A stretch of 5,245 bases of DNA from Deltaproteobacteria bacterium. Its GTDB lineage: Bacteria; Desulfobacterota; Binatia; Binatales; Binataceae. The stretch lies in contig PMOH01000018.1 in the NCBI GenBank assembly GCA_003161515.1, positions 1,529 to 6,773 of the forward strand, given 5' to 3'. The notes under the pieces were generated by a model. That model saw only the letters and a list, made by a program, of their open reading frames with translations, did no database searches and was not told the DNA's origin. The position numbers and the translations under genes were made by a program. Each line of letters opens with the position of its first letter. Position 1 is the stretch's first letter. This document shows, piece by piece, positions 1 through 5,245 of the stretch.

Positions 1-266
1 GTTGCCGTGGACGTCGCGGTTGCGGTCGACGTCGCAGTGGAGGTTGCGGTTGGGGTGGCTGTCACTGTCGGCGTTGCTGTGGCGGTCGCGCTTGCGGTTG
101 CCGTCGCAGTCCTGGTGGCGGTTGCCGTCGCGGTCTTGGTGGCCGTCGCGGTCTTGGTGGCGGTGGCAGTAGCCGTCTTGGTTGGAGTTGCAGTTTTGGT
201 TGAGGTAGCCGTCGCCGATGCAGTCGCGGTAGCGGTCGCCGTCGCGGTTGCGGTCGCAGTCGGAGT
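1..266 (-). repeat. Low-complexity Thr/Ala stalk coding repeat
   Basis: About 88 codons alternate ACN with GCN or an occasional Pro, Lys, Arg, Ser or Val codon, giving a hexanucleotide-like repeat. On the plus strand it appears as GTNGCN units. Within it an 18-base period is exact over 20 bases (124-143 and 142-161) and encodes a Thr-Lys-Thr-Ala type unit, which suggests slippage or unequal crossover. Such Thr-rich tails usually act as extended spacers and may be O-glycosylated; that role is inferred here. The end of the tail and any anchor or further domain lie outside the window. Confidence 0.85.
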
Positions 267-2693
267 TGGAGGGACCACTGGTTTGTCAAATTCGAGCACG
301 CGGTTATTCTGCGTGTCGGCGATATAAACGTTGTCGCTGCTGTCCACTGCGACCCCGCTGGGATCGCACAGCCCGTCTGCCGTGCCGTTCATCCCGTCGA
401 AATCGCAGAAGGTGGTGATGAAGCTGCCACCTTGCCCGAAGACTCGATTGGCCATCATGCCGGTCGTAGTCGGGGCGTCGTATTCGAGCAGGCGGTTGTT
501 GGTTTCGTCGGCGACGTATAGGTCGCCCTTGCTGTCCGACGCGACCGCGTCAGGAGAGCATAGGCTGCTCGCGCTCAAGCCGCTGCCATTGCAGCTACCG
601 GATACGAAGTCGGACTGCCCGAGCACAACGTCGGCAGTCGTGCTGGTCACCAGCGGTGTTTTGTATTCGAGCACGCGGCTATTGTCGAAGTCGGCGATAT
701 AGAGCTCGCCGCTGAGATCCACAGTGACGCCGATCGGCTGGCATAGAGTGCTTGCGCTCAAACCGCCGATGTTGCATGTCCGCGTAGTAAAACTGCCGCC
801 CTGCCCGAACACTCGATCGGCAATCGTGTCGGTCGTGAGCGGGGTGTTGTATTCGAGCACTCGACTATTGAAGAAATCGGCGACGTAGAGGTTGCCGCCG
901 CCGTCGAGCGCGACTCCAACTGGAGTGCAGAGGCTGCTGGCTCCCAGGCCGCCATTGTTGCAATCGCTGGCGGTAAAACTGCCGCCTTGGCCGAACACCC
1001 GGTTGGCGCCCGCTCCAACGCACGGAAACGAACCGCATCCGCTGAAAGGTGTGTTGTATTCGAGTACTCGGTTATTCCCCTCATCGGCCAGGTAGAGATT
1101 GCCGCTGCCGTCCACCGCGATCCCGAACGGAGTGCACAAGCTGTTTGCGCCAAGCCCGGCGGTGTTACAGGCGCTCGACAAAAAGTCGGACTGCCCGATC
1201 ACCAGGTCAGCCGGCCCGCCGTTGACGTAGGTGCTGACGTTCTTGTAGCCCAACACGCGGTTGTTATCGGTGTCGGTCACGTACAGCCGGTTCGGGCTGA
1301 CGCTTTTGTCGATTGCCACGGAATTGGGATTGAACATGCCGCGCCCGTCGATCAGGTTGCCTCCATTGTGCAGGAAGTCGAGCTGCCCCAATACGACATC
1401 GGCGATCGTGTCGGTTGTCAGCGGGGTGTTGTATTTCAGCACCCGGTTATTTTCGATATCGGCAACATAGACGTTGTTGGAGCCGTCCACTGCGACGCCA
1501 CCTGGATCGCACAGGCTGCTGGCGGTCGTGCTGGTATTGCAGCTGTTGGAAGTGAAGCTGCCGGCCTGCCCAAACACGTTGTCGGCGGTCGTGCCGCTCG
1601 ACAGTGGAGTGTTGTACTCGAGCACCCGGTTATTGTTGGAATCCGCGATGTAAACGTTGCCGGCGGCGTCCAATGCAACCCCCTGAGGCGCCAACAAACT
1701 GTCTGCGCTGGGGAGATCGGCGGGGTTGTTCGGGTTGGCCGAAGCGAAGTTGCCGCCCTGCCCGAACACCTCGTCCGCGACGGTGTCGGTGGTGAGCGGC
1801 GTGTTGTATTCAAGCACCCGGTTGTTGCTGGAATCCGCAACGTAAATATTGCCGCTCGCGTCCACTGCAACCCCACCCGGAGCGCACAGGCTGCTCGCGC
1901 TCAAACCACCGTGGTTACAGTCTTCGGTGGTAAAGTTGCCGCCCTGCCCAAATACGGTATCCGCGATAGTGCCGGTCGTGAGTGGAGTGTTGTATTCGAG
2001 CACCCGGTTTTCGACTTGATCCGCGACGTATAGGTTGCCGAGCGCGTCCACCGCGACCCCGACCGGGACGCATAGACTTGCGGCGCTAACACCGGGGATG
2101 TCACATGTGCTGGACGTAAAAGATCCGCCCTGCCCGAATACCAGGTTGGCGGACCCTCCAATACATGGAAACGAACCGCATGCGGCGAAGGGTGTATTGA
2201 ATTCGAGCACGCGGCTGTTGTTGCTGCCATCCGCCACGTAGAGATTGCCATTGGCATCGACCGCAACCCCGGACTGATTGCACAAGGTGTTCCCGCTCGG
2301 GTTCGCGTTATTCTGGTTGCAGGCTCCCGACAGAAAATCGGGCTGACCGATCACCAGGTCGGCCGCGCCGCCGTTGACGAAGGTCGCGACGTTCTTGTAA
2401 CCGAGCACGCGGCTATTGAGATTGTCCGAGACGTACAGGCGATTGGGGGTTACGCTTGAGTCAATCGCGACACTCTGCGGATTCAACATGCCGCTGGCGT
2501 CGATCAGGTTCTGGCCGTTGTGCACGAAATCGAACTGCCCGAACACGCGATCGGCAATCGTATCGCCCTGCATCGCGATTGAGGGAGTTGCCAGGGCGGC
2601 GCCGATGATCATCAAGCCAATCAGCAGCTCCGGCCGGGCAAACGCTCTCGCAGCACTCCAACCTCTGGTCCAAAAGCTTGTCGCATTCGTCAT
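1..2693 (-). CDS. Secreted NHL-repeat protein, twelve modules plus Thr/Ala-rich tail (C-terminus outside window)
   Basis: The frame is open for 897 codons from ATG 2693 to the window edge. The start follows a purine-rich AGGGGAG 10 bases upstream (2704-2710), and no other start codon was found in frame just upstream. Residues 1-40 look like a Sec signal peptide: a basic n-region, a hydrophobic core at about 23-35, and likely cleavage after S-I-A (38-40). There is no lipobox. Residues 47-808 are twelve modules of 61-71 residues. Most read A-D/N-x-V-F/L-G-Q, then a Cys pair, then GVAVDxxGNLYVADxxNNRVLEYNTP, which is the NHL signature. NHL modules form beta-propeller blades. From residue 810 the chain alternates Thr with Ala, Pro, Lys or Ser. 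The likely role is an extracellular or envelope binding scaffold; the ligand is unknown and I see no catalytic motif. The gene appears to have its own promoter region rather than reading on from fabG. Confidence 0.9.
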   Translation of the reverse strand, partial: MTNATSFWTRGWSAARAFARPELLIGLMIIGAALATPSIAMQGDTIADRVFGQFDFVHNGQNLIDASGMLNPQSVAIDSSVTPNRLYVSDNLNSRVLGYKNVATFVNGGAADLVIGQPDFLSGACNQNNANPSGNTLCNQSGVAVDANGNLYVADGSNNSRVLEFNTPFAACGSFPCIGGSANLVFGQGGSFTSSTCDIPGVSAASLCVPVGVAVDALGNLYVADQVENRVLEYNTPLTTGTIADTVFGQGGNFTTEDCNHGGLSASSLCAPGGVAVDASGNIYVADSSNNRVLEYNTPLTTDTVADEVFGQGGNFASANPNNPADLPSADSLLAPQGVALDAAGNVYIADSNNNRVLEYNTPLSSGTTADNVFGQAGSFTSNSCNTSTTASSLCDPGGVAVDGSNNVYVADIENNRVLKYNTPLTTDTIADVVLGQLDFLHNGGNLIDGRGMFNPNSVAIDKSVSPNRLYVTDTDNNRVLGYKNVSTYVNGGPADLVIGQSDFLSSACNTAGLGANSLCTPFGIAVDGSGNLYLADEGNNRVLEYNTPFSGCGSFPCVGAGANRVFGQGGSFTASDCNNGGLGASSLCTPVGVALDGGGNLYVADFFNSRVLEYNTPLTTDTIADRVFGQGGSFTTRTCNIGGLSASTLCQPIGVTVDLSGELYIADFDNSRVLEYKTPLVTSTTADVVLGQSDFVSGSCNGSGLSASSLCSPDAVASDSKGDLYVADETNNRLLEYDAPTTTGMMANRVFGQGGSFITTFCDFDGMNGTADGLCDPSGVAVDSSDNVYIADTQNNRVLEFDKPVVPPTPTATATATATATATASATATSTKTATPTKTATATATKTATATKTATATATRTATATASATATATPTVTATPTATSTATSTATATSTA
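270..1403 (-). repeat. Six-module NHL block B (modules 7-12, residues 431-808), duplicate of block A
   Basis: The modules begin at residues 431, 495, 563, 625, 687 and 748, with lengths 64, 68, 62, 62, 61 and about 61. Module 7 repeats the NLID, SVAID, PNRLYV and GYKNV features of module 1. Module 8 repeats the CGSFPC insert of module 2. The offset between paired module starts is 1152 bases for pairs 1/7 and 2/8, then 1143 for 3/9, 4/10 and 5/11, and 1134 for 6/12, as expected for a duplication with small in-frame deletions. A 15-base exact match (1024-1038 and 2167-2181) marks the CGSFPC-coding stretch in both blocks. Confidence 0.85.
1404..2555 (-). repeat. Six-module NHL block A (modules 1-6, residues 47-430)
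   Basis: The modules begin at residues 47, 111, 182, 244, 306 and 370, with lengths 64, 71, 62, 62, 64 and 61. Module 1 is distinctive: it carries NLID, SVAID and PNRLYV, ends in GYKNV, and has no Cys pair. Module 2 is long because of a CGSFPC insert. Modules 3-6 follow the standard pattern. The same order of peculiarities recurs in block B, so this is a higher-order repeat and not just a run of similar units. Six NHL units would suit one closed six-bladed propeller, which is an inference from known NHL structures. Confidence 0.85.
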
Positions 2694-2749
2694 TTCGTCA
2701 AGACTCCCCTCCCGATTTGGCTCTACATTGAGTATGTAGAACTGGACAG

Positions 2750-2778
2750 CTTGTAACACGCCTGCACAAGCCAAGCAA
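2750..2778 (-). promoter_or_regulatory. Weak candidate promoter for the NHL-repeat gene
   Basis: On the minus strand TTGCTT (2773-2778) and TACAAG (2750-2755) are separated by exactly 17 bases. This resembles a sigma-70 -35/-10 pair but matches the consensus poorly. It would give an untranslated leader of about 50 bases before ATG 2693. The position is plausible; the motif match alone is weak. Confidence 0.25.
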
Positions 2779-2788
2779 TTACGCATTT

Positions 2789-2809
2789 AGAACCCATAAA
2801 ATGGGTTCT
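2789..2809. repeat. Perfect 9-bp inverted repeat with AAA spacer
   Basis: The arms AGAACCCAT and ATGGGTTCT are perfectly complementary around AAA. The dyad lies 95 bases upstream of the NHL gene start and just upstream of its candidate -35. Neither side is followed by a T-run, so it does not look like an intrinsic terminator. It could be an operator or a transcript hairpin. No known regulator is recognised. Confidence 0.6.
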
Positions 2810-3064
2810 GCCTGCATGTGACGCTTCCAGGCTGACTAGCGGTGCCCCGCAGATTTCCGGATCGGGCGGGAAACCAGGTCGCGCGCAGCTGGATTCGGAG
2901 CAGTGGCCGGATCCTGCGTTCGCCGATCCTGCAATTTTTACCGAGGGGCTACCAGGTTGGCATTCGGTGGCGGCGTCACTGCGCCCGGATCGGCAGCAAG
3001 TCTTCTCTCTGCCCGTAGCGACTGCCCAGTTCTTTCTGAACGACTACCCGTGGGCCCCGTGCAC
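2810..3064. other. Intergenic stretch with no recognisable gene
   Basis: This 255-base stretch lies between the dyad and the fabG stop. I see no RNA gene, no convincing reading frame and no stem followed by a T-run that would end the fabG transcript. The only local structure noted is an 8-base direct repeat GATCCTGC (2910-2917 and 2925-2932). Short frames here on the plus strand have no recognisable protein similarity. Confidence 0.5.
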
Positions 3065-3811
3065 TTACATCGCGAGGCCGCCATCCACCTGGATTACCGC
3101 GCCTGTGACATATGACGCCGCGTCGCTCAGCAGGAATGCCGCCATCGGGACTACGTCTTCGACTTTGCCGAAGCGGCCTAGTGGTATCATCGCCAATGCT
3201 TGTGCTCGATTCTCTTCGGGCAACGAGGCTGTCATGTCGGTTTCTATGAATCCCAGTGCCAAGGCGTTGACGCGAACACCTAGCCGCCCTACTTCCTTCG
3301 CGACGGATTTTGTAAGACCTATAAGTCCCGCCTTTGCCGCCGAATAGTTCGCCTGACCGGGAAGTCCAATAAGACCGCTGACCGACGTTATATTGAGGAT
3401 CGATCCGCGCTTCGCTTTCATCATCATAAACGCCGCCGCGCGCGCGAAATTAAACGCACCGGTCAGATTGACCCTGATGACCTCGTTCCAGTCCTCTTCC
3501 GACATCATCACTAACACTTTGTCGCGCGTCATGCCCGCGTTGTTGACCAGCCCGTCAATTTGCCCGAATTCTTTCTTGGTCGCGTTGACCATCTCGCGCA
3601 CGCTCTTGAGATCGCCGACATCAACCTTGTAGGCGAGCGCCTTGACCCCAAGTTTCTCGATTTCGACCTTCAACTCTGACGCCTGCTGATCGCTCTTGAC
3701 GTAGTTGAACGATACGTTGGCGCCGCGCCGCGCAACTTCGATCGCGATCGCCCTGCCGATTCCACGCGTCGCGCCAGTTACGATAATTCCGCGCCCTTCG
3801 AGATCTTTCAT
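3065..3811 (-). CDS. fabG: 3-oxoacyl-[acyl-carrier-protein] reductase FabG (SDR family)
   Basis: This cytoplasmic enzyme reduces 3-oxoacyl-ACP to 3-hydroxyacyl-ACP with NADPH in fatty acid elongation. The product is 248 residues, usual for FabG (E. coli FabG is 244). Visible SDR motifs are the Rossmann loop TGATRGIG (12-19), NNAG (90-93), and the catalytic tetrad N115, S143, Y156 and K160 (YSAAK). The end VDGGLAM matches the typical FabG C-terminus. No acidic residue closes beta-strand 2 (the region reads FNYVKS), which fits NADPH use. ATG 3811 is chosen because AGGAG (3818-3822) sits 6 bases upstream; a longer reading would run into the preceding gene. Oddity: the conserved Pro of the usual APGFIETDM segment is Leu186. 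It lies 16 bases after the unknown gene, probably in one transcript. Some FabG-like SDRs act on other 3-oxoacyl substrates, so the exact substrate is inferred. Confidence 0.9.
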   Translation of the reverse strand: MKDLEGRGIIVTGATRGIGRAIAIEVARRGANVSFNYVKSDQQASELKVEIEKLGVKALAYKVDVGDLKSVREMVNATKKEFGQIDGLVNNAGMTRDKVLVMMSEEDWNEVIRVNLTGAFNFARAAAFMMMKAKRGSILNITSVSGLIGLPGQANYSAAKAGLIGLTKSVAKEVGRLGVRVNALALGFIETDMTASLPEENRAQALAMIPLGRFGKVEDVVPMAAFLLSDAASYVTGAVIQVDGGLAM

Positions 3812-3827
3812 CTTGAGCTCCTGAACT

Positions 3828-4385
3828 TCAGGCCGTGTCAGCTGCCGCCATCTCGCGCTCGAGCGTCGGCCGGTACTGCGCGATGTACGACAGATAATTG
3901 TATCCGAACGCGCGCTCAAGCTCGGCGTCGTACTTCGGCGGCTCCGCGTCCAGGTCCTTCGCGAGCCACGTCAGCACCATCCACTCTTCACTGCGCGGTG
4001 CCTTACGCAACGCGTCGCGCCGGAGCATCACCTGTATCGGCTTGACGCCCACCAGATGCGCCAGCAGCGGAATCATCTCGCTCTCGTTGTTGGTCATCTC
4101 GTCGCGCGCGAACAAATTCACCGAGTAGATAAGCATCGTGGCGATACATGCCGCGACCGTCGCGGGCGTCGCGCGGTCGCCATACATATGAAGCACTCCC
4201 TTCGACGAAAGCGCATAGGCAAGGAAATCCGCATTGGCGTCGAGAATCGTCGAAACGAACTGAACCGCTCGCGGCGATCCCGCCTCGGCCAGCCGCGCGC
4301 GCGTCGCCTCGAGTCCCGGCTTCGCCAGCCGCCGCATAAACCGCCGGCGCGCCGGCGACAGCCAGTAGATCAATCCCGAGAGCAT
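3828..4385 (-). CDS. Hypothetical protein, unrecognised family, upstream of fabG
   Basis: I do not recognise this protein. From ATG 4385 it is 185 residues. GGAG sits 5 bases upstream of that ATG, which is why I prefer it to the GTG at 4463 that would give 211 residues; the GTG has a dyad and no clear ribosome site in front of it. The sequence has a basic segment near the N-terminus (SPARRRFMRRLAK), then a mainly helical-looking body. One hydrophobic stretch (ATVAACIATMLIYSVNLFA) could be a buried or membrane-associated helix. The C-terminus is rich in Tyr and acidic residues (GYNYLSYIAQY). There is no signal peptide, no Cys cluster and no nucleotide-binding motif. Its stop is 16 bases before the fabG start, so the two are probably translated from one mRNA, which hints at a lipid-related or housekeeping role but does not establish it. 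Confidence 0.7.
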   Translation of the reverse strand: MLSGLIYWLSPARRRFMRRLAKPGLEATRARLAEAGSPRAVQFVSTILDANADFLAYALSSKGVLHMYGDRATPATVAACIATMLIYSVNLFARDEMTNNESEMIPLLAHLVGVKPIQVMLRRDALRKAPRSEEWMVLTWLAKDLDAEPPKYDAELERAFGYNYLSYIAQYRPTLEREMAAADTA

Positions 4386-4429
4386 CGTGTCTCCGGTACG
4401 CACCCCATCGAGCCACCCCCTGAGAGCAA

Positions 4430-4485
4430 AGTAGCGCGCCGCGCGCAACTTTGCGCTTAACACTGGGTGCAGGGGTCACCCCTGC
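4430..4485. repeat. Two GC-rich dyads between erpA and the unknown gene
   Basis: Bases 4469-4485 form a perfect 8-bp-arm palindrome around a single base (arms GCAGGGGT and ACCCCTGC). Bases 4430-4450 form a second dyad, AGT-GCGCGC to GCGCGC-ACT, with one mismatch in each arm and a single central base. Neither is followed by a T-run on the minus strand, so an intrinsic terminator is not supported. They flank the alternative GTG start at 4463 and argue that this part is intergenic. They could be part of a dispersed intergenic repeat or a transcript structure. Confidence 0.5.
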
Positions 4486-4542
4486 CGCCCGCCGCGCAGG
4501 CGATTATTCTGATCTTTGTCCCTGGGGTTCGGGGAGAGGTGG

Positions 4543-4980
4543 TTACGCGCTGAACGACGACCCGCATCCGCAGGTGCGACTCGCGCGCGGATTGTCAAAA
4601 CGGAATCCCGCGCCATGCAGCCCCTCGACGTAGTCGAGCGTCGTGCCCGCGATATACGGCAGTGAAATCTCATCGACCAGTACAATCACGCCGTCGAAAT
4701 CCGTCACCCGGTCGCCTTCCTTCTGCGTGTCGAAATTCAACGAATATTGAAACCCGGAGCATCCGCCGCCGACCACCCCGATTCGCATCCCATGCTCGGC
4801 GCCGAGGCCTTCCTTCGTCTGCATTTTGCGCACCATCTCGATCGCCTTGGGCGTCAGCTTCACGTCCGGCAGCGACGCACTATCTACTGCCTGAGCCGGC
4901 GCCGTCTGCTCGGCATGCCGATGCTCATGCTCGCTCTCATGCCCATGCCCGTGATGCTCGATATTAAGTCCGTCAGCCAT
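4543..4980 (-). CDS. erpA: ErpA/IscA-like A-type iron-sulfur cluster carrier with His-rich N-terminus
   Basis: A-type carriers bind a [2Fe-2S] or [4Fe-4S] cluster and pass it to apo-enzymes in the cytoplasm. Residues 41-145 are a complete carrier domain with the three ligand cysteines: C74 in GGGCSGFQY, and C137 and C139 in CGCGSSFS at the C-terminus. The GGGCSGFQY and CGCGSSFS forms match ErpA better than IscA. The protein is 145 residues, about 30 longer than E. coli ErpA (114). The extra part is N-terminal: residues 9-22 hold seven histidines mixed with Glu and Gly, followed by an Ala/Pro/Gln linker. ATG 4980 is chosen because it is preceded by GGAGG (4993-4997), though the 12-base spacing is long; no nearer in-frame start was seen. 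It is the first gene of the minus-strand series and divergent from the queG-like gene. No isc or suf genes are visible in the window. Confidence 0.88.
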   Translation of the reverse strand: MADGLNIEHHGHGHESEHEHRHAEQTAPAQAVDSASLPDVKLTPKAIEMVRKMQTKEGLGAEHGMRIGVVGGGCSGFQYSLNFDTQKEGDRVTDFDGVIVLVDEISLPYIAGTTLDYVEGLHGAGFRFDNPRASRTCGCGSSFSA

Positions 4981-4998
4981 TTTCGGTAGAAACCTCCG

Positions 4999-5013
4999 GT
5001 AAGCAGCGCTTAC
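4999..5013. repeat. Inverted repeat in the erpA leader, adjacent to its ribosome site
   Basis: GTAAGC and GCTTAC form perfect 6-bp arms around three bases. On the erpA transcript the hairpin would end two bases before the GGAGG ribosome-binding site (4993-4997). It could affect translation or be a regulator dyad. The arms are short, so chance is possible. Confidence 0.4.
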
Positions 5014-5043
5014 AAGTCGATCCTGCGCCTCACCAAGAAACTA

Positions 5044-5052
5044 ATCATAGCA
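5044..5052 (-). promoter_or_regulatory. Candidate extended -10 promoter for erpA
   Basis: The minus strand reads TGCTATGAT, an extended -10 form in which TATGAT matches the sigma-70 -10 consensus at five of six bases. No good -35 lies 17 bases upstream, which extended -10 promoters can tolerate. Transcription would start near 5037 and leave a leader of about 57 bases containing the small hairpin and the ribosome site. Confidence 0.4.
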
Positions 5053-5124
5053 AATAGTCGAGTCAATGTATCCACAATTTTCCGCGCGAAAAGCCTACCC
5101 AAATGCTACCCTTTTGCCATCGCC

Positions 5125-5245
5125 ATGGATTTTCTGCGTGAAGCAGTGATGAACGCCGCAAACGAACAGGGATTCGTGCTGGTTGGAATCGCCCGGCTTC
5201 GACAACTCACGGAACACGAGACGTCCTATCGCCAATGGCTCGCCG
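5125..5245 (+). CDS. queG: Probable epoxyqueuosine reductase QueG, N-terminal fragment (cut by window end)
   Basis: Only 40 codons are visible, from ATG 5125 to the window edge. The pattern GFVLVGIARL followed by YRQWLA resembles the start of QueG, where G-F-D-x-V-G-I-A is followed by a W-L-A-x-G-Y/H segment. QueG is a cobalamin-dependent enzyme with two [4Fe-4S] clusters that reduces epoxyqueuosine to queuosine in tRNA anticodons. The cluster and cobalamin-binding parts are not in the window. No clear ribosome site precedes the ATG, and ATG 5149 is an alternative. The gene diverges from erpA, whose product could mature Fe-S enzymes of this kind, but that functional link is inferred. Confidence 0.6.
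   Translation, partial: MDFLREAVMNAANEQGFVLVGIARLRQLTEHETSYRQWLA

Noticed and set aside
1..266. Possible CRISPR-like or tandem-repeat array
   Set aside because: The repeat is a short coding repeat of Thr/Ala codons with no unique spacers and continues the NHL reading frame.
7..327. Plus-strand Val/Ala-repeat protein of 106 residues
   Set aside because: It is the complementary reading of the Thr/Ala tail repeat, which is continuous with the signal peptide and NHL modules on the minus strand.
987..2033. 348-residue plus-strand reading frame across the NHL repeats
   Set aside because: It is antisense to the NHL gene and its repeated sequence mirrors the module period. It has no recognisable family, whereas the minus frame gives clear NHL motifs.
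2903..3347. Plus-strand frames running from the gap into fabG
   Set aside because: They are antisense to fabG over much of their length and show no recognisable motifs or ribosome site.
4342..4357. Perfect 16-base palindrome CGCCGGCGCGCCGGCG
   Set aside because: It lies inside the unknown gene, where Arg and Ala codons in GC-rich DNA readily give such palindromes; no supporting context for a regulatory site.
4003..4479. 158-residue minus-strand frame overlapping the unknown gene
   Set aside because: It is an offset frame within GC-rich coding DNA, rich in Arg, Ala and Gly, and not linked to a ribosome site. The frame ending just before fabG has more protein-like composition.

Overview
The window is GC-rich bacterial DNA with four genes on the minus strand and the start of one on the plus strand. 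From left to right it holds: a very long NHL-repeat gene whose 3' end lies beyond base 1; a 371-base gap; fabG; an unrecognised small gene; an ErpA-type iron-sulfur carrier gene with a histidine-rich N-terminus; a 144-base divergent intergenic region; and the first 40 codons of a probable queG on the plus strand. A secreted NHL protein with a threonine-rich tail, together with the style of FabG and ErpA, suggests an environmental Gram-negative lineage such as Desulfobacterota, Binatota, Myxococcota or Acidobacteriota. This placement is inference from protein style only.

Bases 1-2693 (minus) are one uninterrupted reading frame of 897 codons with no stop in the window. It encodes a Sec signal peptide, twelve NHL-type modules of about 62 residues, and a Thr/Ala-rich tail that runs off the window. 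The modules fall into two blocks of six. Module 1 matches module 7, module 2 matches module 8, and so on, down to special inserts and module lengths. This points to duplication of a whole six-module unit, and probably to two six-bladed beta-propellers in tandem on a stalk. The longest plus-strand frames in this part are antisense shadows of the gene.

Bases 3065-4980 (minus) read in the order erpA, unknown gene, fabG. The unknown gene and fabG are 16 bases apart and look co-transcribed. erpA lies 157 bases upstream of the preferred ATG of the unknown gene (79 if a GTG start is used), across a dyad-rich spacer, so its membership in the operon is uncertain. erpA would insert Fe-S clusters into target proteins, FabG would reduce 3-oxoacyl-ACP in fatty acid synthesis, and queG, itself an Fe-S enzyme, would finish queuosine synthesis on tRNA. 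The Fe-S link between erpA and the divergent queG is suggestive but unproven.

The points most worth a second look are the duplicated six-module architecture, the seven-histidine N-terminal extension on the ErpA-like protein, and a Pro-to-Leu change in the normally conserved PG motif of FabG. I found no CRISPR array, insertion sequence, tRNA, rRNA or defence system.
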